The translations under genes were made by a program, and so were the position numbers. 64,000 bases of DNA from Balanoglossus misakiensis (taxonomy: Eukaryota; Hemichordata). This document shows, in pieces, positions 28,001 to 41,200 of this stretch (its first letter is position 1; each line of letters begins with the position of its first letter). The stretch is from contig CM082595.2 of assembly GCA_040954595.2 (NCBI GenBank), forward strand, positions 8,990,001 through 9,054,000, in the 5' to 3' direction. The notes below the pieces were generated by a model that worked only from the letters and a program-made list of their open reading frames with translations, ran no database searches and had not been told where the DNA came from.

Positions 28001-31000
28001 CATTTTTACATGATTTTCACCCATGATTTTTTTCAAAAATCGACGAAATTTTGAGATTTTGCAAAGTCGAAAATTTGTCATTTTTTGATGATTTTCACCC
28101 ATGATTTTTTTCAAAAATCGACGAAATTTTGAGATTTTGCAAAGTCGAAAATGTGTCATTTTTTGATGATTTTCACCCATGTTTTTTTTTTAAAATCGAC
28201 GAACCTATGATTTTTTTCAAAATAGACGAAATTTTGTGATTTTGCAAAGTCGAAAATTTTGTCATTTTTTGATGATTTTCAACCATGATTTTTTTTCAAA
28301 AATCGACGAAATTTTGAGATTTTGCAAAATCGTAAATTTGTCATTTTTTGATGATTTTCCCCCCAATGGTTTTTTTCAAAATCGACGAAATTTTGAGATT
28401 TTGCAAAGTCGAAAATTTGTCATTTTTTGATGATTTTCCCCCATGATTTTTTTTCAAAAATGGACGAAATTTTGAGATTTTGCAAAGACGAAAATTTGTC
28501 ATTTTTGATGATTTTCACCCATGATTTTTTTTCAAAAATCGACGAAATTTTGAGATTTTGCAAAGTCGAAAATGTGTCATTTTTTGATGATTTTCACCCG
28601 TTTTTTTTCAAAATTTGTCATTTTTTGATGATTTTCACCCATGATTTTTTTTCAAAAATCGACGAAATTTTGAGATTTTGCAAAGTCGAAAATGTGTCAT
28701 TTTTTGATGATTTTCACCCATGATTTTTTTCAAAAATCGACGAAATTTTGAGATTTTGCAAAGTCGAAAATGTGTCATTTTTTGATGATTTTCACCCATG
28801 ATTTTTTTCAAAAATCGACGAAATTTTGAGATTTTGCGAAGTCGAAAATTTGTCATTTTTTGATGATTTTCACCCATGATTTTTTTCAAAAATCAACGAA
28901 ATGTTGAGATTTTGCAAAGTCGAAAATTTGTCATTTTTTGATGATTTTCACCCATGATTTTTTTCAAAAATCGACGAAATGTTGAGATTTTGCAAAGTCG
29001 AAAATTTTTGTCATTTTTTGATGATTTTCAACCATGATTTTTTTCAAAAATCGACTAAATGTTGAGATTTTGCAAAGTCGAAAATGTGTCATTTTTTGAT
29101 GATTTTCACCCATTTTTTTTTCAAAATTTGTCATTTTTTCATGATTTTCACCCATGATTTTTTTCAAAAATCGACGAAATTTTGTGATTTTTCAAAGTCG
29201 AAAATTTTGTCATTTTTTGATGATTTTCAACCATGATTTTTTTTCAAAAATCGACGAAATTTTGTGATTTTACAAAGTCGAAAATTTTGTCATTTTTTGA
29301 TGATTTTCACCCTTGATTTTCTTCAAAAATCGACGAAATTTTGAGATTTTGCAAAGTCGAAAATTTATCATTTTTTGATGATTTTCACCCATGATTTTTT
29401 TCAAAAATCGATGAAATTTTGAGATTTTGCAGTAAAAAAATTGTCATTTTTTGATGATTTTCACCCATGATTTTTTTCAAAATTGACGAAATTTTGAGAT
29501 TTTGCAGTCGAAAATTTGTCATTTTTTGATCATTTTCCCCCATGATTTTTTTCAAAATCGACGAAATTTTCAGATTTTGCAAAGTCGAAAATTTGTCATT
29601 TTTTGATGATTTTCACCCATGATTTTCTTCAAAAATCGACGAAATTTTGAGATTTTTGCAAAGTCGAAAATGTGTCATTTTTTGATGATTTTCACCCGTT
29701 TTTTTTCAAAATTTGTCATTTTTTGATGATTTTCACCCATGATTTTTTTTCAAAAATCGACGAAATTTTGAGATTTTGCAAAGTCGAAAATGTGTCATTT
29801 TTTGATGATTTTCACCCATGATTTTTTCAAAAATCGACGAAATTTTGAGATTTTGCGAAGTCGAAAATTTGTCATTTTTTGATGATTTTCAACAATTTTT
29901 TTTAAAAAATCGACGAAATGTTGAGATTTTGCAAAGTCGAAAATGTGTCATTTTTTGATGATTTTCACCCGTTTTTTTTTCAAAATTTGTCATTTTTTCA
30001 TGATTTTCACCCATGATTTTTTTCAAAAATCGACGAAATTTTGTGATTTTTCAAAGTCGAAAATTTTGTCATTTTTTGATGATTTTCAACCATGATTTTT
30101 TTTCAAAAATCGACGAAATTTTGTGATTTTACAAAGTCGAAAATTTTGTCATTTTTTGATGATTTTCACCCTTGATTTTCTTCAAAAATCGACGAAATTT
30201 TGAGATTTTGCAAAGTCGAAAATTTATCATTTTTTGATGATTTTCACCCATGATTTTTTTCAAAAATCGATGAAATTTTGAGATTTTGCAGTAAAAAAAT
30301 TGTCATTTTTTGATGATTTTCACCCATGATTTTTTTCAAAATTGACGAAATTTTGAGATTTTGCAGTCGAAAATTTGTCATTTTTTGATCATTTTCCCCC
30401 ATGATTTTTTTCAAAAATCGACGAAATTTTCAGATTTTGCAAAGTCGAAAATTTGTCATTTTTTCATGATTTTCACCCATGATTTTTTCAAAAATCGACG
30501 AAATTTTGAGATTTTGCAGTCGAAAATTTGTAATTTTTTGATGATTTTCCCCATGATTTTTTTCAAAAATCGACGAAATTTTGAGATTTTGCAAAGTCGA
30601 AAATTTGTCATTTTTTGATGATTTTCACCCATGATTTTCTTCAAAAATCGACGAAATTTTGAGATTTTGCAAAGTCGAAAATGTGTCATTTTTTGATGAT
30701 TTTCACCCGTTTTTTTTCAAAATTTGTCATTTTTTGATGATTTTCACCCATGATTTTTTTTCAAAAATCGACGAAATTTTGAGATTTTGCAAAGTCGAAA
30801 ATGTGTCATTTTTTGATGATTTTCACCCATGATTTTTTTCAAAAATCGACGAAATTTTGAGATTTTGCGAAGTCGAAAATTTGTCATTTTTTGATGATTT
30901 TCACCCATGATTTTTTTCAAAAATCGACGAAATGTTGAGATTTTGCAAAGTCGAAAATTTGTCATTTTTTGATGATTTTCACCCATGATTTTTTTCAAAA

Positions 31001-34000
31001 ATCGACGAAATGTTGAGATTTTGCAAAGTCGAAAATTTTGTCATTTTTTGATGATTTTCAACCATGATTTTTTTCAAAAATCGACTAAATGTTGAGATTT
31101 TGCAAAGTCGAAAATGTGTCATTTTTTGATGATTTTCACCCGGTTTTTTTTCAAAATTTGTCATTTTTTCATGATTTTCACCCATGATTTTTTTCAAAAA
31201 TCGACGAAATTTTGTGATTTTTCAAAGTCGAAAATTTTGTCATTTTTTGATGATTTTCATTCATGATTTTTTTTCAAAAATCGACGAAATTTTGTGATTT
31301 TACAAAGTCGAAATTTTGTCATTTTTTGATGATTTTCACCCTTGATTTTCTTCAAAAATCGACGAAATTTTGAGATTTTGCAAAGTCGAAAATTTATCAT
31401 TTTTTGATGATTTTCACCCATGATTTTTTTCAAAAATCGATGAAATTTTGAGATTTTGCAGTAAAAAATTGTCATTTTTTGATGATTTTCACCCATGATT
31501 TTTTTCAAAATTGACGAAATTTTGAGATTTTGCAGTCGAAAATTTGTCATTTTTTGATCATTTTCCCCCATGATTTTTTTCAAAAATCGACGAAATTTTG
31601 AGATTTTGCAGTCGAAAATTTGTCATTTTTTGATGATTTTCACCCATGATTTTTTCAAAAATCGACGAAATTTTGAGATTTTGCAGTCGAAAATTTGTAA
31701 TTTTTTGATTATTTTCCCCCATGATTTTTTTCAAAAATCGACGAAATTTTGAGATTTTGCAGTCGAAAATTTGTCATTTTTTGATGATTTTCACCCATGA
31801 TTTTCTTCAAAAATCGACGAAATTTTGAGATTTTGCAAAGTCGAAAATTTGTCATTTTTTGATGGTTTTCACCCATGATTTTTTTTCAAAAATCGACGAA
31901 ATTTTGAGATTTTGCAAAGTCGAAAATGTGTCATTTTTTGACGATTTTCACCCGTTTTTTTTTCAAAATTTGTCATTTTTTCATGATTTTCACCCATGAT
32001 TTTTTTCAAAAATCGACGAAATTTTGAGATTTTGCAAAGTCGAAAATTTGTCATTTTTTCATGATTTTCACCCATGATTTTTTCAAAAATCGACGAAATT
32101 TTGAGATTTTGCAGTCGAAAATTTGTAATTTTTTGATGATTTTCCCCCATGATTTTTTTCAAAAATCGACGAAATTTTGAGATTTTGCAAAGTCGAAAAT
32201 TTGTCATTTTTTGATGATTTTCACCCATGATTTTCTTCAAAAATCGACGAAATTTTGAGATTTTGCAAAGTCGAAAATTTGTCATTTTTTGATGATTTTC
32301 ACCCATGATTTTTTTCAAAAATCGACGAAATTTTGAGATTTTGCAAAGTCGAAAATTTGTCATTTTTGATGGTTTTCACCCATGATTTTTTTTCAAAAAT
32401 CGACGAAATTTTGAGATTTTGCAAAGTCGAAAATGTGTCATTTTTTGACGATTTTCACCCGTTTTTTTTCAAAATTTGTCATTTTTACATGATTTTCACC
32501 CATGATTTTTTTCAAAAATCGACGAAATTTTGAGATTTTGCAAAGTCGAAAATTTGTCATTTTTTGATGATTTTCACCCATGATTTTTTTCAAAAATCGA
32601 CGAAATTTTGAGATTTTGCAAAGTCGAAAATGTGTCATTTTTTGATGATTTTCACCCATGTTTTTTTTTTAAAATCGACGAACCTATGATTTTTTTCAAA
32701 ATAGACGAAATTTTGTGATTTTGCAAAGTCGAAAATTTTGTCATTTTTTGATGATTTTCAACCATGATTTTTTTTCAAAAATCGACGAAATTTTGAGATT
32801 TTGCAAAATCGTAAATTTGTCATTTTTTGATGATTTTCCCCCCAATGGTTTTTTTCAAAATCGACGAAATTTTGAGATTTTGCAAAGTCGAAAATTTGTC
32901 ATTTTTTGATGATTTCCCCCATGATTTTTTTCAAAAATGGACGAAATTTTGAGATTTTGCAAAGACGAAAATTTGTCATTTTTTGATGATTTTCACCCAT
33001 GATTTTTTTTCAAAAATCGACGAAATTTTGAGATTTTGCAAAGTCGAAAATGTGTCATTTTTTGATGATTTTCACCCGTTTTTTTTCAAAATTTGTCATT
33101 TTTTGATGATTTCACCCATGATTTTTTTCAAAAATCGACGAAATTTTGAGATTTTGCAAAGTCGAAAATGTGTCATTTTTTGATGATTTTCACCCATGAT
33201 TTTTTCAAAATCGACGAAATTTTGAGATTTGCAAAGTCGAAAATGTGTCATTTTTTGATGATTTTCACCCATGATTTTTTTCAAAAATCGACGAAATTTT
33301 GAGATTTTGCGAAGTCGAAAATTTGTCATTTTTTGATGATTTTCACCCATGATTTTTTTCAAAAATCAACGAAATGTTGAGATTTTGCAAAGTCGAAAAT
33401 TTGTCATTTTTTGATGATTTTCACCCATGATTTTTTTCAAAAATCGACGAAATGTTGAGATTTTGCAAAGTCGAAAATTTTTGTCATTTTTTGATGATTT
33501 TCAACCATGATTTTTTTCAAAAATCGACTAAATGTTGAGATTTTGCAAAGTCGAAAATGTGTCATTTTTTGATGATTTTCACCCATTTTTTTTTCAAAAT
33601 TTGTCATTTTTTCATGATTTTCACCCATGATTTTTTTCAAAAATCGACGAAATTTTGTGATTTTTCAAAGTCGAAAATTTTGTCATTTTTTGATGATTTT
33701 CAACCATGATTTTTTTTCAAAAATCGACGAAATTTTGTGATTTTACAAAGTCGAAAATTTTGTCATTTTTGATGATTTTCACCCTTGATTTTCTTCAAAA
33801 ATCGACGAAATTTTGAGATTTTGCAAAGTCGAAAATTTATCATTTTTTGATGATTTTCACCCATGATTTTTTTCAAAAATCGATGAAATTTTGAGATTTT
33901 GCAGTAAAAAAATTGTCATTTTTTGATGATTTTCACCCATGATTTTTTTCAAAATTGACGAAATTTTGAGATTTTGCAGTCGAAAATTTGTCATTTTTTG

Positions 34001-34060
34001 ATCATTTTCCCCCATGATTTTTTTCAAAAATCGACGAAATTTTCAGATTTTGCAAAGTCG
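25100..34060 (-). repeat. ~4.48-kb higher-order repeat, two tandem copies
   Basis: Rare unit variants recur at a constant offset of 4,473-4,480 bp. Examples are the CAACAATTTTTTTTAAAA unit (~25,407 and ~29,886), the TCATTCATG-type unit (~26,778 and ~31,258), the CAATGGTTTTTTTC unit (~28,363 and ~32,842) and the AAAATCAACGAAATG unit (~28,892 and ~33,364). The first copy ends where the second begins (near 29,585), so this is a clean tandem duplication of about 57 satellite units. Beyond ~34,065 the similarity to the first copy's flank is lost. Boundaries were placed by eye. Confidence 0.85.
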
Positions 34061-35487
34061 AAAATTTGTCATTTTTTTCATGATTTTCACCCATGATTTT
34101 TTCAAAAATCGACGAAATTTTGAGATTTTGCAGTCGAAAATTTGTCATTTTTTGATGATTTTCCCCCATGATTTTTTTCAAAATCGACGAAATTTTGAGA
34201 TTTTGCAAAGTCGAAAATTTGTCATTTTTTGATGATTTTCACCCATGATTTTCTTCAAAAATCGACGAAATTTTGAGATTTTGCAAAGTCGAAAATGTGT
34301 CATTTTTTGATGATTTTCACCCGTTTTTTTTCAAAATTTGTCATTTTTTGATGATTTTCACCCATGATTTTTTTTCAAAAATCGACGAAATTTTGAGATT
34401 TTGCAAAGTCGAAAATGTGTCATTTTTTGATGATTTTCACCCATGATTTTTTTCAAAAATCGACGAATTTTGAGATTTGCGAAGTCGAAAATTTGTCATT
34501 TTTTGATGATTTTCACCCATGATTTTTTTCAAAAATCGACGAAATGTTGAGATTTTGCAAAGTCGAAAATTTGTCATTTTTTGATGATTTTCACCCATGA
34601 TTTTTTTTTCAAAAATCGACGAAATGTTGAGATTTTGCAAAGTCGAAAAATTTTGTCATTTTTTGATGATTTTCAACCATGATTTTTTTCAAAAATCGAC
34701 TAAATGTTGAGATTTTGCAAAGTCGAAAATGTGTCATTTTTTGATGATTTTCACCCATGATTTTTTTCAAAAATCGATGAAATTTTGAGATTTTGCAGTA
34801 AAAAAATTGTCATTTTTTGAAGATTTTCACCCATGATTTTTTTCAAAATTTGTCATTTTTTCATGATTTTCACCCATGATTTTTTTCAAAAATCGACGAA
34901 ATTTGTGATTTTTCAAAGTCGAAAATTTTGTCATTTTTTGATGATTTTCAACCATGATTTTTTTCAAAAATCGACGAAATTTTGTGATTTTACAAAGTCG
35001 AAAATTTTGTCATTTTTTGATGATTTTCACCCTTGATTTTCTTCAAAAATCGACGAAATTTGAGATTTTGCAAAGTCGAAAATTTATCATTTTTTGATGA
35101 TTTTCACCCATGATTTTTTTCAAAAATCGATGAAATTTTGAGATTTTGCAGTAAAAAAATTGTCATTTTTTGAAGATTTTCACCCATGATTTTTTTCAAA
35201 ATTGACGAAATTTTGAGATTTTGCAGTCGAAAATTTGTCATTTTTTGATCATTTTCCCCCATGATTTTTTCAAAAATCGACGAAAATTTTCAGATTTTGC
35301 AAAGTCGAAAATTTGTCATTTTTTCATGATTTTCACCCATGATTTTTTCAAAAATCGACGAAATTTTGAGATTTTGCAGTCGAAAATTTGTAATTTTTTG
35401 ATGATTTTCCCCCATGATTTTTTTCAAAAATCGACGAAATTTTGAGATTTTGCAAAGTCGAAAATTTGTCATTTTTTGATGATTTTC

Positions 35488-38150
35488 ACCCATGATTTTC
35501 TTCAAAAATCGACGAAATTTTGAGATTTTGCAAAGTCGAAAATTTGTCATTTTTTGATGGTTTTCACCCATGATTTTTTTTCAAAAATCGACGAAATTTT
35601 GAGATTTTGCAAAGTCGAAAATGTGTCATTTTTTGACGATTTTCACCCGTTTTTTTTCAAAATTTGTCATTTTTTCATGATTTTCACCCATGATTTTTTT
35701 CAAAAATCGACGAAATTTTGAGATTTTGCAAAGTCGAAAATTTGTCATTTTTTGATGATTTTCACCCATGATTTTTTTCAAAAATCGACGAAATGTTGAG
35801 ATTTTGCAAAGTCGAAAATGTGTCATTTTTTGATGATTTTCACCCATGTTTTTTTTTTAAAATCGACGAACCTATGATTTTTTTCAAAATAGACGAAATT
35901 TTGTGATTTTGCAAAGTCGAAAATTTTGTCATTTTTTGATGATTTTCAACCATGATTTTTTTTCAAAAATCGACGAAATTTTGAGATTTTGCAAAATCGA
36001 AAATTTGTCATTTTTTGATGATTTTCCCCCAATGGTTTTTTTCAAAATCGACGAAATTTTGAGATTTTGCAAAGTCGAAAATTTGTCATTTTTTGATGAT
36101 TTTCCCCCATGATTTTTTTTCAAAAATGGACGAAATTTTGAGATTTTGCAAAGACGAAAATTTGTCATTTTTTGATGATTTTCACCCATGATTTTTTTTC
36201 AAAAATCGACGAAATTTTGAGATTTTGCAAAGTCGAAAATGTGTCATTTTTTGATGATTTTCACCCGTTTTTTTTCAAAATTTGTCATTTTTTGATGATT
36301 TTCACCCATGATTTTTTTTCAAAAATCGACGAAATTTTGAGATTTTGCAAAGTCGAAAATGTGTCATTTTTTGATGATTTTCACCCGTTTTTTTTCAAAA
36401 TTTGTCATTTTTTGATGATTTTCACCCATGATTTTTTTTCAAAAATCGACGAAATTTTGAGATTTTGCAAAGTCGAAAATGTGTCATTTTTTGATGATTT
36501 TCACCCATGATTTTTTTCAAAAATCGACGAAATTTTGAGATTTTGCAAAGTCGAAAATTTGTCATTTTTTGATGATTTTCACCCATGATTTTTTTCAAAA
36601 ATCGACGAAATGTTGAGATTTTGCAAAGTCGAAAATTTTGTCATTTTTTGATGATTTTCAACCATGATTTTTTTCAAAAATCGACTAAATGTTGAGATTT
36701 TGCAAAGTCGAAAATGTGTCATTTTTTGATGATTTTCACCCGTTTTTTTTTCAAAATTTGTCATTTTTTCATGATTTTCACCCATGATTTTCTTCAAAAA
36801 TCGACGAAATTTTGAGATTTTGCAAAGTCGAAAATTTGTCATTTTTTGATGGTTTTCACCCATGATTTTTTTTCAAAAATCGACGAAATTTTGAGATTTT
36901 GCAAAGTCGAAAATGTGTCATTTTTTGACGATTTTCACCCGTTTTTTTTTCAAAATTTGTCATTTTTTCATGATTTTCACCCATGATTTTTTTCAAAAAT
37001 CGACGAAATTTTGAGATTTTGCAAAGTCGAAAATTTGTCATTTTTTGATGATTTTCACCCATGATTTTTTTCAAAAATCGACGAAATGTTGAGATTTTGC
37101 AAAGTCGAAAATGTGTCATTTTTTGATGATTTTCACCCATGTTTTTTTTTTAAAATCGACGAACCTATGATTTTTTTCAAAATAGACGAAATTTTGTGAT
37201 TTTGCAAAGTCGAAAATTTTGTCATTTTTTGATGATTTTCAACCATGATTTTTTTTCAAAAATCGACGAAATTTTGAGATTTTGCAAAATCGAAAATTTG
37301 TCATTTTTTGATGATTTTCCCCCAATGGTTTTTTTCAAAATCGACGAAATTTTGAGATTTTGCAAAGTCGAAAATTTGTCATTTTTTGATGATTTTCCCC
37401 CATGATTTTTTTTCAAAAATGGACGAAATTTTGAGATTTTGCAAAGACGAAAATTTGTCATTTTTTGATGATTTTCACCCATGATTTTTTTTCAAAAATC
37501 GACGAAATTTTGAGATTTTGCAAAGTCGAAAATGTGTCATTTTTTGATGATTTTCACCCGTTTTTTTTCAAAATTTGTCATTTTTTGATGATTTTCACCC
37601 ATGATTTTTTTTCAAAAATCGACGAAATTTTGAGATTTTGCAAAGTCGAAAATGTGTCATTTTTTGATGATTTTCACCCGTTTTTTTTCAAAATTTGTCA
37701 TTTTTTGATGATTTTCACCCATGATTTTTTTTCAAAAATCGACGAAATTTTGAGATTTTGCAAAGTCGAAAATGTGTCATTTTTTGATGATTTTCACCCA
37801 TGATTTTTTTCAAAAATCGACGAAATTTTGAGATTTTGCGAAGTCGAAAATTTGTCATTTTTTGATGATTTTCACCCATGATTTTTTTCAAAAATCGACG
37901 AAATTTTCAGATTTTGCAAAGTCGAAAATTTGTCATTTTTTGATGATTTTCACCCATGATTTTTTTCAAAAATCGACGAAATGTTGAGATTTTGCAAAGT
38001 CGAAAATTTTGTCATTTTTTGATGATTTTCAACCATGATTTTTTTCAAAAATCGACTAAATGTTGAGATTTTGCAAAGTCGAAAATGTGTCATTTTTTGA
38101 TGATTTTCACCCGTTTTTTTTTCAAAATTTGTCATTTTTTCATGATTTTC
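35488..38150 (-). repeat. 1,293-bp higher-order repeat, two tandem copies
   Basis: Landmarks at 35,488/36,781 (CCATGATTTTCTTC followed by GATGGTTTTC), 35,890/37,183 (AAATAGACG), ~36,030/~37,323 (CCAATGG) and the triple run near 36,172-36,510/37,465-37,803 are all exactly 1,293 bp apart. Within each copy a 120-bp dimer (one full 78-bp unit plus one 42-bp truncated unit) is itself repeated in tandem. The second copy diverges after ~37,830, where an extra full unit is present. Confidence 0.85.
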
Positions 38151-38239
38151 ACCCATGATTTTTTTCAAAAATCGACGAAATTTTGTGATTTTGCAAAGTC
38201 GAAAATTTTGTCATTTTTTGATGATTTTCAACCATGATT

Positions 38240-41200
38240 TTTTTTCAAAAATCGACGAAATTTTGAGATTTTGCAAAGTCGTAAATGTGTCATTTTTTGA
38301 TGATTTTCACCAGTTTTTTTTTTTCAAAATTTGTCATTTTTTCATGATTTTCCCCCATGATTTTTTTCAAAAATCGACGAAATTTTGAGATTTTGCAAAG
38401 TCGACGAAAATGTGTCATTTTTTGATGATTTTCAACCGTTTTTTTTCAAAATTTGTCATTTTTTGATGATTTTCACCCATGTTTTTTTTTTAAAAAATCG
38501 ACGAACCTATGATTTTTTTCAAAATCGACGAAATTTTGTGATTTTACAAAGTCGAAAATTTTGTCATTTTTTGATGATTTTCAACCATGATTTTTTTTCA
38601 AAAATCGACGAAAATTTGAGATTTTGCAAAGACGAAAATTTGTCATTTTTGATGATTTTTACCCATTTTTTTTCAAAAATGGACGAAATTTTGAGATTTT
38701 GCAAAGACGAAAATTTGTCATTTTTTGATGATTTTCACCCATGATTTTTTTTTCACAAATCGACGTAATTTTGAGATTTTGTAGTCGTAAATTTGTCATT
38801 TTTGATGATTTTCCCCCATGATTTTTTTCAAAAATCAACGAAATTTTGAGATTTTGCAAAGTCGAAAATTTGTCATTTTTAGATGATTTTCACCCGTCTT
38901 TTTTCAAAAAATCGACGAAATTTTGAAATTTTGCAAAGAGGAAAATTTGTCAATTTTTGATAATTTTCAACAATGATTTATTTCAAAAATCGACGAAATT
39001 TTGAGATTTTGCAGTCGAAAATTTGTCATTTTTTGATGATTTTCCCCCATGATTTTTTTCAAAAATCGACGACATTTTGAGATTTTGCAAAGTTTAAAAT
39101 TTTTCAAAAATCGACGAAATTTATAGATTTTGCAAAGAGGAAAATTTGTCATTTTTTGATGATTTTCACCCATGATTTTTTCAAAAATGGACGAAATGTT
39201 GAGATTTTGCAAAGACGAAAATTTGTCATTTTTTGATGATTTTCACCCATGATTTTTTTCAAAAATTGACGAAATTTTGAGATTTTGCAAAGTCGAAAAT
39301 TTGTCATTTTTTGATGATTTTCACACATGATTTTTTTAAAAATCGACGAAATTTTGAGATTTTGCAAAGAGGAAAATTTGTCATTTTTTCATGATTTTCC
39401 CCCATGATTTTTTCAAAAATTGACGAAATTTTGAGATTTTGCAAAGTCGAAAATTTGTCATTTTTTGATGATTTTCACACATGATTTTTTTCAAAAATCG
39501 ACGAAATTGTGAGATTTTGCAAAGACGAAAATTTGTCATTTTTTGATGATTTTCCCCCATGATTTTTTTCAAAAATCGACGACATTTTGAGATTTTGCAA
39601 AGTTTAAAATTTTTCAAAAATCGACGAAATTTATAGATTTTGCAAAGAGGAAAATTTGTCATTTTTTGATGATTTTCACCCATGATTTTTTCAAAAATGG
39701 ACGAAATGTTGAGATTTTGCAAAGACGAAAATTTGTCATTTTTTGATGATTTTCACCCATGATTTTTTTCAAAAATTGACGAAATTGTGAGATTTTGCAA
39801 TGACGAAAATTTGTCATTTTTTGATGATTTTCACCCATGTCTTTTTTTAAAAATCGACGAAATTTTGAGATTTTGCAAAGAGGAAAATTTGTCATTTTTT
39901 CATGATTTTCCCCCATGATTTTTGTCAAAAATCGACGAAATTTTGAGATTTTGCAAAGTCGACGAAAATGTGTCATTTTTTGATGATTTTCACCCGTTTT
40001 TTTTTCAAAATTTGTCATTTTTTGATGATTTTCACCCATGATTTTTTCAAAAATTGACGAAATTTTGAGATTTTGCAAAGTCGAAAATTTGTCATTTTTT
40101 GATGATTTTCACCCATGATTTTTTTCAAAAATCGACGAAATTTTGAGATTTTGCAAAGTCGAAAATTTGTCATTTTTTGATGATTTTCCCACGTTTTTTT
40201 TTTAAAATGGACGAAATGTTGAGATTTTGCAAAGACGAAAATTTGTCATTTTTTGATGATTTTCACCCATGATTTTTTCAAAAATTGACGAAATTTTGAG
40301 ATTTTGCAAAGTCGACGAAAATGTGTCATTTTTTGATGATTTTCACCCGTTTTTTTTTCAAAATTTGTCATTTTTTGATGATTTTCACCCATGATTTTTT
40401 CAAAAATTGACGAAATTTTGAGATTTTGCAAAGTCGAAAATTTGTCATTTTTTGATGATTTTCACCCATGATTTTTTTCAAAAATCGACGAAATTTTGAG
40501 ATTTTGCAAAGTCGAAAATTTGTCATTTTTTGATGATTTTCCCCCGTTTTTTTTTTTAAATGGACGAAATGTTGAGATTTTGCAAAGACGAAAATTTGTC
40601 ATTTTTTGATGATTTTCACCCATGATTTTTTCAAAAATTGACGAAATTTTGAGATTTTGCAAAGTCGAAAATTTGTCATTTTTTGATGATTTTCACACAT
40701 GATTTTTTTCAAAAATCGACGAAATTGTGAGATTTTGCAAAGACGAAAATTTGTCATTTTTTGATGATTTTCACCCATGTCTTTTTTTAAAAATCGACGA
40801 AATTTTGAGATTTTGCAAAGAGGAAAATTTGTCATTTTTTCATGATTTTCCCCCATGATTTTTTTCAAAAATCGACGAAATGTTGAGATTTTGCAAAGTC
40901 GAAAATTTGTCATTTTTTGATGATTTTCACCCATGTTTTTTTTTTAAAATCGACGAACCTATGATTTTTTTCAAAATCGACGAAATTTTGAGATTTTGCA
41001 AAGTCGAAAATTTGTCATTTTTTGATGATTTTCACCCATGATTTTTTTCAAAAATCGACGAAATTTTGAGATTTTGCGAAGTCGAAAATTTGTCATTTTT
41101 TGATGATTTTCACCCATGATTTTTTTCAAAAATCGACGAAATGTTGAGATTTTGTAAAGTCGAAAATTTGTCATTTTTTGATGATTTTCACCCATGATTT

